Notes under the pieces: model-generated
What the model was told of the DNA's origin: nothing
Databases searched by the model: none
Seen by the model: only the letters and a program-made list of their open reading frames with translations
Shown: positions 25,134-33,298 of the stretch, piece by piece
Layout: each line of letters starts with the position of its first letter
Numbering within the stretch: the first letter of the stretch is position 1
Assembly: GCA_003132405.1 (NCBI GenBank)
Contig: PKXQ01000093.1
Location: 38,796-102,795 of the forward strand
Direction of reading: 5' to 3'
DNA from: Acidobacteriaceae bacterium
GTDB taxonomy: Bacteria; Acidobacteriota; Terriglobia; Terriglobales; Acidobacteriaceae
Length of the DNA stretch: 64,000 bases
Made by a program: the position numbers and the translations under genes

Positions 25134-27025
25134 TCGGTTGTTTTCGGGGGCGGGGCTTTGGCACTACATTAATGGCGACGATATTTGTACTTACGGCCGG
25201 GGTGGCTCAGGGGCAGATTAGCACTCCGGAGTCGTTGGCGATGCCGCAGTCGCACAATCCGTTGCGGTCTTATATGGGGGAAAAGGCGGCGCAGCCGGCG
25301 CTGACGAATTCTCCGCGACTGGACCGGCTGATTCGGGACGGGAAGCTTTATTTGTCGCTGAAGGACGCGATTGCGCTGGCTTTGGAGAACAATCTTGATC
25401 TGGCGATTGCGCGCTACAATTTGCCGATTGCGGATACGGATGTGCTGCGCACGCAAGCTGGCGGAAGCTTTCGCGGCGTGAATACGGGCGTGGTGCAAGG
25501 GACTCCGGGCGGCGGCATCGGCGGCTTTGGGACAGGAGCGCCGGGAGCGGGCGCTGGTGGCACGACGAGCGGGGCGGGTGGGGCGGGCGCGGGCGCGTCG
25601 GGATTGGTGCAATCGACGTTGGGAGTGGGAACTCCGGTGTCATCGTATGATCCGTCGCTCAGCGTAAACGCCGGGATTGAGCATTTGACGTTGCCGCAGT
25701 CCAATAAAGCGACCTATGGTATTTCCCCTTTGCAACTGAATACAGCGCAAGTGAACGCCAATTTTACACAGTCTTTTTCCGCCGGCACCACGATCTCTTT
25801 TATGTTCGACAATAGCCGGCAAACGACGAACAGTCCCGACTTTGTTCTCTCCCCGGCATTGAATGCTTATTACCGGTTCACTTTTCAGCAGCAGTTGCTT
25901 GCGGGATTCGGCTTTGGGCCGAATTTGCGCTATCTGCGCATTGCGAAGAACAACAAGAAGATCTCGGATATCGCTTTTAAAGATCAGGTGATGGCGACGG
26001 TCACGCAGATCGAGAATATTTATTGGGATATGGTCAGCGCTTATGAGCAGGCGCGGGTGAATGAGCAATCGCTAGCTTTTGCTAATCAAACGCTGGACAA
26101 CGCCAAGAAACAATTGCAACTGGAGAGCATTCCGGAGATGGACGTGATGAAGGCGGAGGCCGAGGCTTCGAAGCGCGATCAGGATTTGACGGTGGCGCGA
26201 ACGAATCTGGAGCTCCAGGAATCACTGATGAAAAACGCGCTGACCAAGAGTCTCGATGACCCCGCGCTGCAAGAGATGCCGGTGGTTCCGACAGATCAGA
26301 TGCAGGCCGCGAATACCGAAGCGGAGGCTAACGCGCCGATACTCGATCTTATTGATCAGGCGCTGCGGAATCGCCCAGAACTACTCGAGACCGACGTGGA
26401 CCTGGTGAATCGCCAAATCAGCCGCCAAGCCGCGCGCAACGCGCTCTTGCCATCGCTCTCGCTGGTGGGATACTACGGTGGCAGCGGTCTGGCTGGATTG
26501 GTTACGCCCGGAAACCCCAGCAGTAATGTTCCGACCGACCTGCTGGGCAGCTGGCAGAATGCGTTTAACAATTCATCTTCGGATTATTATGTGGGGTTGA
26601 ACTTGAATATTCCGTTTCGCAATCGCGTGGTTAAGGCGGATCAATATCGTTCGGAGTTGGAGTATCGGCAGGCGGGGCTGCGCAAGGAGCAACTGAGAAA
26701 ACAGATTCGGATTGAAGTGCGGAACGCGCAATATGCGTTGGAGCAATCGCGGGCACGAGTGGAGTCGGCGCGCAAGGCGCGGGATCTGGTGGAGCGCACG
26801 TTTGAGATTACCAAGAAGGAGCAAGACCTAGGATCAGGATCGAGTTATCAGACCATGACTGCACAGCGCGATCTCTCCTTGTCTGAGCTGGACCTGGTCA
26901 ACGCCATGACGGTTTACGAGAAGGCGCGGGTTGAACTTGATCGCGCTACGGGCGCGACTTTGGAACATAATGGAGTGCTGATTCAGGACGCGGTCACGGG
27001 GACGGTGACTGCTTCGACTCCATAA
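25130..27025 (+). CDS. TolC-family outer-membrane efflux protein
   Basis: 631 residues from the ATG at 25130, overlapping the ATPase stop as ATGA. A signal peptide (GTTLMATIFVLTAGVAQGQ) precedes paired helical repeats (NNLDLAIARYNL; NRPELLETDVDLVNRQI) typical of outer-membrane efflux ducts. A Gly/Ala-rich low-complexity insert lies at about residues 125-160 (GGIGGFGTGAPGAGAGG), which is unusual in this family and could be a flexible loop. It completes an adaptor-ATPase-permease-duct set like MacAB-TolC. Confidence 0.87.
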   Translation: MIGCFRGRGFGTTLMATIFVLTAGVAQGQISTPESLAMPQSHNPLRSYMGEKAAQPALTNSPRLDRLIRDGKLYLSLKDAIALALENNLDLAIARYNLPIADTDVLRTQAGGSFRGVNTGVVQGTPGGGIGGFGTGAPGAGAGGTTSGAGGAGAGASGLVQSTLGVGTPVSSYDPSLSVNAGIEHLTLPQSNKATYGISPLQLNTAQVNANFTQSFSAGTTISFMFDNSRQTTNSPDFVLSPALNAYYRFTFQQQLLAGFGFGPNLRYLRIAKNNKKISDIAFKDQVMATVTQIENIYWDMVSAYEQARVNEQSLAFANQTLDNAKKQLQLESIPEMDVMKAEAEASKRDQDLTVARTNLELQESLMKNALTKSLDDPALQEMPVVPTDQMQAANTEAEANAPILDLIDQALRNRPELLETDVDLVNRQISRQAARNALLPSLSLVGYYGGSGLAGLVTPGNPSSNVPTDLLGSWQNAFNNSSSDYYVGLNLNIPFRNRVVKADQYRSELEYRQAGLRKEQLRKQIRIEVRNAQYALEQSRARVESARKARDLVERTFEITKKEQDLGSGSSYQTMTAQRDLSLSELDLVNAMTVYEKARVELDRATGATLEHNGVLIQDAVTGTVTASTP

Positions 27026-27028
27026 GTC

Positions 27029-28468
27029 ATGCCGACTTCGGCCAAGCCGCAAGATAGCCGCTCGCTCAAAACAGCTGACGAGCTTTCTCATCCGCCGCAG
27101 AGTCGCGCGCCGCGAATTCTCGCGGCTGACGATCAACCGCACATTCTGGAAGCGATTCAACTGCTGCTGCATCCGCAGGGTTATTGGGTGGAGTGCGCGA
27201 AGTCGCCGGCTGAGGTGAGGGAGGCGTTGGCGTCGGATTCGGTTGGCAATTCTTATGATGCACTGCTGATCGATCTCAACTACATGCGTGACACTACGTC
27301 TGGGCAAGAGGGGCTTGATCTGCTTTCGGAAATTGTGGCGCTGGACAGCAATCTGCCGGTGATTGTTATGACCGCGTGGGGGAATGTCGAACTGGCGGTG
27401 GAGGCGATGCGGCGCGGGGCGCGGGATTTCGTGCAGAAGCCGTGGGAGAATGAGCGGCTACTGGCGATTTTGAGAACGCAAGTGGAATTGCATCGGGCGC
27501 TGCAACGCGCCGAGCGACTGGCGGCGGAGAATCGGTTGTTGCAGGCGCAGGGACGGCCGGAGTTTATTGCGTCGGCGGCGTCGATGCAGCCGGTGCTGGA
27601 GGCGATTGCCCGGGTTGGGCCTTCGGATGCGAATGTACTTATCACGGGCGAACACGGGAGCGGCAAGGAAGTGGTTGCGCAGACGCTTCATGCTCTTTCT
27701 TTGCGCGCCTCACGGGCGCTGGTGGCGGTGAACACGGGGGCGCTGGCGGAGGGATTATTTGAGAGCGAACTTTTCGGACATGTGAAGGGAGCGTTCACGG
27801 ACGCGCGGACCGATCGCATAGGGCGCTTCGAGCTGGCGGATGGCGGGACGATTTTTCTGGATGAGATCGGGAATGTGCCGATTCGGCAACAGGCGAAGTT
27901 GCTGCGCGTGCTGGAATCGGGCGAGATTGAGCGGTTGGGATCTTCACGGTCGCGGAAAGTTGACGTGCGCGTGATTTCGGCTACCAATACCGATTTACAA
28001 GCGGCGTGCTCATCGGGGCAGTTTCGCGAAGATCTTTTGTTTCGGCTGAATACGGTGGAGATTCGGGTGCCGGCGCTGCGCGAGCGGCGAGAGGATATTC
28101 CGACGCTCGCTATACATTTTCTGCGGCGGTATGCATCGCGTTATCGGCGGCAGATTGATGGACTTGATAATGCCGCGTTGCAAATCATGGCGCAGTATGC
28201 GTGGCCGGGGAATGTTCGTGAACTGGAACACACGCTGGAGCGAGCAGTGTTGATGTGTCGCAGGCGCGAGATTCAGCCGGCGGACCTGGGGCTGAATTTG
28301 CAGCGGCCGCAGGGGCAGAATCTCGAGGAGTTGAGTTTAGAGGCGGTGGAGGCGCTTTTGATTCGCAAGGCGCTGCAACGCTTTCAGGGAAATATAAGCC
28401 AGGCGGCGGAGGCGTTGGGGCTCAGCCGAGGTGCGCTGTATCGGCGCATGGAAAAGTATGGGCTCTAG
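27029..28468 (+). CDS. NtrC-type sigma-54-dependent response regulator
   Basis: 479 residues. A receiver domain (about 28-150) has the phospho-acceptor near D82 in DALLIDLNY and K in FVQKPW. The AAA+ domain has a Walker A-like GEHGSGKE, a sigma-54 contact loop GAFTDA (consensus GAFTGA) and Walker B GGTIFLDEIG. The C-terminal Fis-type helix-turn-helix is GNISQAAEALGLSRGALYRRM. It should activate a sigma-54 promoter when phosphorylated, probably by the kinase encoded 28 nt downstream. Sharing an operon with the exporter suggests that it controls the candidate promoter at 17342. Confidence 0.9.
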   Translation: MPTSAKPQDSRSLKTADELSHPPQSRAPRILAADDQPHILEAIQLLLHPQGYWVECAKSPAEVREALASDSVGNSYDALLIDLNYMRDTTSGQEGLDLLSEIVALDSNLPVIVMTAWGNVELAVEAMRRGARDFVQKPWENERLLAILRTQVELHRALQRAERLAAENRLLQAQGRPEFIASAASMQPVLEAIARVGPSDANVLITGEHGSGKEVVAQTLHALSLRASRALVAVNTGALAEGLFESELFGHVKGAFTDARTDRIGRFELADGGTIFLDEIGNVPIRQQAKLLRVLESGEIERLGSSRSRKVDVRVISATNTDLQAACSSGQFREDLLFRLNTVEIRVPALRERREDIPTLAIHFLRRYASRYRRQIDGLDNAALQIMAQYAWPGNVRELEHTLERAVLMCRRREIQPADLGLNLQRPQGQNLEELSLEAVEALLIRKALQRFQGNISQAAEALGLSRGALYRRMEKYGL

Positions 28469-28496
28469 CCCGCAGAGCGGCGGCGGCGGGAGAAAA

Positions 28497-29879
28497 ATGC
28501 CGAAGGGTCGGAAGCGGGTTCGTCTGCTGTATGAAAATCGGATCAGCCTGTATTCATTTCTAGTTGCGTTGCCAGGAAGTTTGGTCGGCGGGATTTTGAT
28601 ATGGATGCAGACGTGGTCGACGCAATCGAAGGTGGCGCTGTCGTTCGCGGTGTTGGTGGTGTGGTGGATCTTGGCTCTCGTCTTGCATGAGCAGACGGTG
28701 AAGCCGCTGCAGACGCTAGCGAATGTGGTGGGAGCGCTTCGGGAAGAAGATTATTCGTTTCGCGCGCGGGGAGCGGTTGCGGAAGATGCGCTGGGCGAGT
28801 TGTCGTTGGAAGTGAACGCGCTGGCTGATTTGCTGGCGGATCAGCGCATACGGGCGATTGAAGCGACGGCGCTGCTGCGGCGGGTGGTGGAGGAGATTGA
28901 CGCTCCGCTGTTTGCGTTCGATCCGGATCGTGTGCTGCGGTTGGTGAATCCGGCGGGGGAAAAACTTTTGCAGCAAGCTGCGATTCGATTGCTGGGGCGC
29001 ACGGCAGACGAGATCGGATTGGCCGATTGCCTGAGCGCGGCAAACGAGTCGCTGGTGGCTTTGCCGGCGAATAGCGGTGGTGCTCGCTGGCTGGTGCGGC
29101 AGAGCAAGTTTCGCGAGAAAGGTGCGCCGCATACTCTGGTCGTGCTGTCGGACGTGAGCCGGGCGCTTCGCGAGGAAGAGCGCAGTGCGTGGCAACGATT
29201 GATTCGAGTGCTGGGGCACGAACTCAATAATTCTCTGGCACCGATCAAGTCGATTGCAGGAAGTTTGGGCGGGCGGCTTGGCGAGAGCGGGCTCAACGAG
29301 GAGCATCGACGGGATTTTGAGCGCGGGCTGGCGATTATTGAGGCGCGAACTACTTCGCTGAATCGGTTTCTGCAGGCTTATCGGCAGTTGGCGCAGATGC
29401 CGTCTCCGGTGATTAAGAAGGTGGCGCTGCCGCCGCTGGTGGAGCGGGTTGCTTTTCTTGAGACGCGGCTGGCGGTGGAGATTTTTCCGGGGCCGGATGT
29501 GATGGTGATGGTGGACGCCGATCAGATTGAGCAGATGCTGATTAATCTGGTGCGCAATGCGGTTGAGGCAGCGCTGGAAGCGTCGGCGGGCGACGGGGTT
29601 TCGGGGAATTCTGTTGAGGAGATTCAGAATCCGCGGGTGACTTTGCATTGGGTGGTTGAAGATCAGAGCGTGGTGCTGACGATTGACGACAATGGGCCGG
29701 GGCTGTTGAATCCGAGCAATGCGTTCGTTCCGTTCTATACGACCAAGCCAGCGGGGAGTGGGATAGGGCTGGCGCTGTCGCGGCAGATTGCGGAGGCGCA
29801 TGGCGGGTCGATTGTGTTGGCGAATCAAAATGGAAAAAGAGGGTGCCAGCTGCGGGTGACATTGCCTTGCGCGGGGTAG
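28497..29879 (+). CDS. Membrane sensor histidine kinase, NtrY-like
   Basis: 460 residues from the ATG at 28497 (GGGAG upstream; an earlier in-frame start at 28458 would overlap the regulator). Two TM helices (SLYSFLVALPGSLVGGILIWM; VALSFAVLVVWWILALVL) are joined by a very short periplasmic loop, so there is no large external sensor domain. Then come HAMP, PAS, a phospho-acceptor in GHELNNSLAPI (about residue 241) and a HATPase with N box LVRNAVEA, DDNGPGL and GSGIGLALS. Stimulus is probably sensed in the membrane or by PAS. Cognate partner of the preceding NtrC-type regulator. Confidence 0.88.
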   Translation: MPKGRKRVRLLYENRISLYSFLVALPGSLVGGILIWMQTWSTQSKVALSFAVLVVWWILALVLHEQTVKPLQTLANVVGALREEDYSFRARGAVAEDALGELSLEVNALADLLADQRIRAIEATALLRRVVEEIDAPLFAFDPDRVLRLVNPAGEKLLQQAAIRLLGRTADEIGLADCLSAANESLVALPANSGGARWLVRQSKFREKGAPHTLVVLSDVSRALREEERSAWQRLIRVLGHELNNSLAPIKSIAGSLGGRLGESGLNEEHRRDFERGLAIIEARTTSLNRFLQAYRQLAQMPSPVIKKVALPPLVERVAFLETRLAVEIFPGPDVMVMVDADQIEQMLINLVRNAVEAALEASAGDGVSGNSVEEIQNPRVTLHWVVEDQSVVLTIDDNGPGLLNPSNAFVPFYTTKPAGSGIGLALSRQIAEAHGGSIVLANQNGKRGCQLRVTLPCAG

Positions 29880-29900
29880 AGCGGGAGAAGTATTGCTAAG

Positions 29901-29953
29901 AGCTTGCGGGCTTCGCCCGCTGGGCAGGTGAGGGCGTCTGCCCCTACGTGAGG
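29901..29953. repeat. GCTTCGCCCGC-type intergenic repeat, simple copy
   Basis: GGGCTTCGCCCGCTGGGCAG, then GTGAGGGCGTCTGCCCCTACG. It contains a GGGC/GCCC hairpin. A second copy at 41851 carries an inserted mini-repeat, so this is the empty form. It lies between the kinase and the amylase gene, both ending here. Confidence 0.55.
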
Positions 29954-29997
29954 GTTGATGCCGCGGACAATCAGTTCGCGGTTTTTTTGAGGGCTCT

Positions 29998-32900
29998 TCA
30001 ATTGCGCTCTAGCACTATGGCGCCCATCCAGGGGAGGTTGAGGATCTGGCCGCTGTAAATCTGGGCGGTGTAGCCGCCATTGGTTCGTTCGGGCTCGAAC
30101 TCGACCTGATAAGCCGGCCATGACGAGTTGAAAATTTCTTTGTAAGTAGCGCCGGCGGGGAGGCCGAGCCATGAGCTGTCTTGTTGCTGGTTCGGTGTGC
30201 CGAAGGTTACGGCGGCGAAGATACGCTGATTGGAGCCGCAGACAAAGGCTACAGTTCGATTGCCGGTGGCGACGACCTGATAGTTGGCATCGCCTTGCAA
30301 GCCTTTCGAGGGATCATTGCGCAGACCCATCAGTTGGCGAAACCAGTCTAGGATGCGGGTGTTGTCGGTGGCGGTCGCCGGAGGGAGATCGTCGAGTTGG
30401 GGGTTGATGTACTCCTCGTTGTCAGTGAAGGAGAAGGCCGCAGTTTCGCCGACCTCCTGGCCCATGAATAGCATGGGAATGCCATTGGAGAGAAGCGTGA
30501 GCGTGCCTAACGCTTTAGCAAGTTGATAGCCTTGGCCGAATGGTGGGCGTGAGGCGATGCGCAAGTTGAGAGGATCTTGTCCGCTGACCATGTCGTGCGA
30601 CTCGCCGAAGCGAGTCGCCTGGAAGAACGGGCGTCCCCAATATTGCGGGTTATCCATCTCGGTTTTGAGCGGGATGGAATCGTCCCAGCCAGGATTGGCA
30701 CTATCGTAGCTGGCGGATCGGATGCGGTAGACCTCGTCGATTCCCCACTGGCCATCCATCACGCCCCATGAAGGATTGGAAACGTCCCAGGGATTCGTGG
30801 CGGAATTTTCAGCTACACAATAGGGCCAGGCGCGGCTCTCGGCGGAGGCGGCTGCGCGTAGCGAGGAGCGGATCATGCCGAGAAATTGCCAGCCGCCTTC
30901 GCATTTGGTGACGATGGTCTGGGTGTCGTCGAAACGAAAGCCGTCGAGATTGAAAGTTCGGAAAAGATAGATGGAGGCCTGGCGAAAATATTCGCCGACC
31001 ATGGGATGGCCGCAATTCATGCGGTCGCCATCGTAGTCTCCATTGCGATAGACGTCGGGGGCGATGCTCATGAGGGACGAGCCGAGGGAGTGGTTGTAGA
31101 CGACGTCCATGGTTACGCCGCGGCCGTTGACGTGAGCGGCGTTGACGAAACTGGCCATCGCGGGCGCTCCGCCGTAGAAGCTGTCGATGGCGAAATAAAA
31201 GGATGGATCGTATCCCCAGGAGACTTCGGAACTGAATTCAGTTACGGGCATGAGGCCGAAGATTGTAACCGGAAGTTGGCGCAGATATCCGGATTGACCT
31301 AGTCGGCTGGTTGCGTTTAATTCGTCGGTGAGCAAATCGAACGACGTGAGGGTGCCGATCATTTGATCAGTGAAGCGCCGGGCGTGGATTTCGTAGATCA
31401 GGAAATTTTGCCAGCCCATCGTTTGCCACGGCTGTACGTGGGCCGCGGCGCTGACTGCCGCAACATCGAGCACGATGGACCAGGATGTGGTGGGGTCGGC
31501 GGGATTGTCGTTAAAACTTGTTTTGAGGGTGCCTCCGTCTTGGACGGAGCGGGCGGCGGGGTCGATGACTTCTATGTCATCGTTGAGGAGGAAGCGGTAT
31601 CGCGCTCCGGGCGCGGCTTGCGCGGCGGGGAGACTGCACCACCAGTAGAAAGTATCGGTGGTTAGAGTCATGGGAAACTGCTGGCGCGACGGTCCGCCGG
31701 GAGAAGTTTCATCGACGAGGATGAGTGTGGCGCAAACGGCGTGGGGCGCGTGGACGAAAAAATAAATTTGGCCGCCGAGGATGGTGGCGCCGTGGGGCAT
31801 TTCTCTGGCGGCGAAAATTCCCGTGCTTACTACAGCGCTGCCGAATGCGGCTTGCATCAGTGCGGCGCGGCTGGGCGGATCGGCAAACTGGGTTGCGGCG
31901 CGCGCGCATACGCCGTAGACGCCTTCGGTGGTGTAGAGCGTGGGCGTGGAGGCGGATGGCGTGAAATATCTGCTGGTATCGATCCACGCGTAAGGCTTGG
32001 GCTCGGTGCCCGCGGTCGGAATCAGATCGATGGCGGTGGTCGTGTCTTGTGCGAGGTCGGGAGTGGCCTGCCAGCTTCCATCGGGTTGCAAAGTCGCGGA
32101 CACGGTTTCATAGGCGGGAGCGTTGCCGACGGAAACCTGGACTGAAAGGCCACTTGCGAAACTTGATGCTTGCTGGGGTTTGATCGATAAAGGAATCGTG
32201 CTGATCGTCGGGAAGGCGGCGAGCCAACTGCTTGCTCCGAGCGCGAATCGAGACACGGTGCCGAGCGCCGTGGGGTCTGCGGGAAAGGGTCGTTGGATCG
32301 CGGGGTTCTCGACGTTTTGCTGGCTGATGACGGCGTAGCTTGCATCGGGATAAATCGGTACGCTGTAAGTAGCGACTTTGAAGAGGTTGCTTCCGGCGCA
32401 GGCTTGCGTCGAAGTGCTCGCTAAGGGGAACGCCGATCCTTCGACGAGATCGTTTAATGTCAGCTGCGGAGGATTGGCGAGGCTTGCACTGTACATCACC
32501 TGGAGCGCAACCGGAGTCAGCGTGAGAGGCTGGCTGCGCACGTCGCATTGTCCGCTCTTCAGCCAAAGAGACGTGCCATCGCAGGGACGCCAAACGCGGT
32601 TGCTGGCTTCGGGTTCCCACACTGCGGCCTGATTATTTGTCGCGGGCTGCATCAGCTTCAAGTTGAAGCCGGTGGTCATCCAGGGGAGCAAAGTTACGCG
32701 GAATGTGGATGTGGCATTGGCGTCGTCGCGGGCGGTTTGCGGGAAGTAGGCGGACGCGCTGGTGGAATCGTAGGGACTCCAAATGTAGATTTGGCCTCCG
32801 CGAAACGCGCTTTGGGTGATGACCTGGAAGGTGAGCACGTCGCCTGGCTTGAAGGTTACTCCGGCGGGCGCGGGATTCTGGTAGAGAATTCGCGGGGAAG

Positions 32901-33177
32901 ATTCGAAGGTCCACACTTCGGTCGGCGAGATGCGAAATAGACGACGGATGAAATCGTCCGGCTCCCAAGTGTCGAGGCCGGTGGCGGGCGCTGTGGAGTT
33001 AAACTTGAATTGCAGCTTGCGGGGATCGGGAGCGTCGGGGAGTTGAAAATCGACGCCGGTCGCCGTGGGCGTGCCTTTCGTATCCCAGACGTTGTTGCCG
33101 TCCCAGGCGGATTGCCAAACGTGAATGCTCCAGAGGAGGGTGGTATCGGCGGGTTGGTGATGAACAATAATTCCCAT
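29998..33177 (-). CDS. Alpha-amylase (GH13) family multidomain enzyme
   Basis: 1059 residues, GGAGAG before the ATG. The first 230 residues contain pullulanase-type or CBM-like beta domains (LLWSIHVWQSAWDGNNVW; VYTFESS-like strands). Further beta domains follow to about 570. The GH13 barrel holds region I DVVYNHSLGSS, region II DGFRFDDTQT with the nucleophile Asp near residue 740, the acid/base Glu in YCVAENSATN and region IV ESHDMVSG. It lacks a signal peptide at this start. Branching-enzyme or pullulanase-like activity on alpha-glucans is likely; exact specificity is not clear. Confidence 0.85.
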   Translation of the reverse strand: MGIIVHHQPADTTLLWSIHVWQSAWDGNNVWDTKGTPTATGVDFQLPDAPDPRKLQFKFNSTAPATGLDTWEPDDFIRRLFRISPTEVWTFESSPRILYQNPAPAGVTFKPGDVLTFQVITQSAFRGGQIYIWSPYDSTSASAYFPQTARDDANATSTFRVTLLPWMTTGFNLKLMQPATNNQAAVWEPEASNRVWRPCDGTSLWLKSGQCDVRSQPLTLTPVALQVMYSASLANPPQLTLNDLVEGSAFPLASTSTQACAGSNLFKVATYSVPIYPDASYAVISQQNVENPAIQRPFPADPTALGTVSRFALGASSWLAAFPTISTIPLSIKPQQASSFASGLSVQVSVGNAPAYETVSATLQPDGSWQATPDLAQDTTTAIDLIPTAGTEPKPYAWIDTSRYFTPSASTPTLYTTEGVYGVCARAATQFADPPSRAALMQAAFGSAVVSTGIFAAREMPHGATILGGQIYFFVHAPHAVCATLILVDETSPGGPSRQQFPMTLTTDTFYWWCSLPAAQAAPGARYRFLLNDDIEVIDPAARSVQDGGTLKTSFNDNPADPTTSWSIVLDVAAVSAAAHVQPWQTMGWQNFLIYEIHARRFTDQMIGTLTSFDLLTDELNATSRLGQSGYLRQLPVTIFGLMPVTEFSSEVSWGYDPSFYFAIDSFYGGAPAMASFVNAAHVNGRGVTMDVVYNHSLGSSLMSIAPDVYRNGDYDGDRMNCGHPMVGEYFRQASIYLFRTFNLDGFRFDDTQTIVTKCEGGWQFLGMIRSSLRAAASAESRAWPYCVAENSATNPWDVSNPSWGVMDGQWGIDEVYRIRSASYDSANPGWDDSIPLKTEMDNPQYWGRPFFQATRFGESHDMVSGQDPLNLRIASRPPFGQGYQLAKALGTLTLLSNGIPMLFMGQEVGETAAFSFTDNEEYINPQLDDLPPATATDNTRILDWFRQLMGLRNDPSKGLQGDANYQVVATGNRTVAFVCGSNQRIFAAVTFGTPNQQQDSSWLGLPAGATYKEIFNSSWPAYQVEFEPERTNGGYTAQIYSGQILNLPWMGAIVLERN

Positions 33178-33230
33178 GGCGACTCTCCTTACATTCCGTG
33201 ACGCTGAGTGCCGTGGCCCTTTTCTAACTC

Positions 33231-33242
33231 TAGTTATAACTA
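33231..33242. promoter_or_regulatory. Palindrome TAGTTATAACTA upstream of amylase
   Basis: A perfect 12-bp palindrome in an AT-rich stretch, 54-65 nt upstream of the amylase start. It could be an operator for a dimeric regulator. A single occurrence of AT-rich palindrome can arise by chance. Confidence 0.25.
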
Positions 33243-33298
33243 AAACTTAGACCTTTGTAAGTTGGTGTCTTTTGTATTGTGCCTTTCCCGCAGCGCAA

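Noticed and set aside
28716..29828. 370-codon antisense frame opposite the sensor kinase
   Set aside because: Composition is dominated by Arg, His, Gln and Pro; the kinase motifs are clearly on the other strand.
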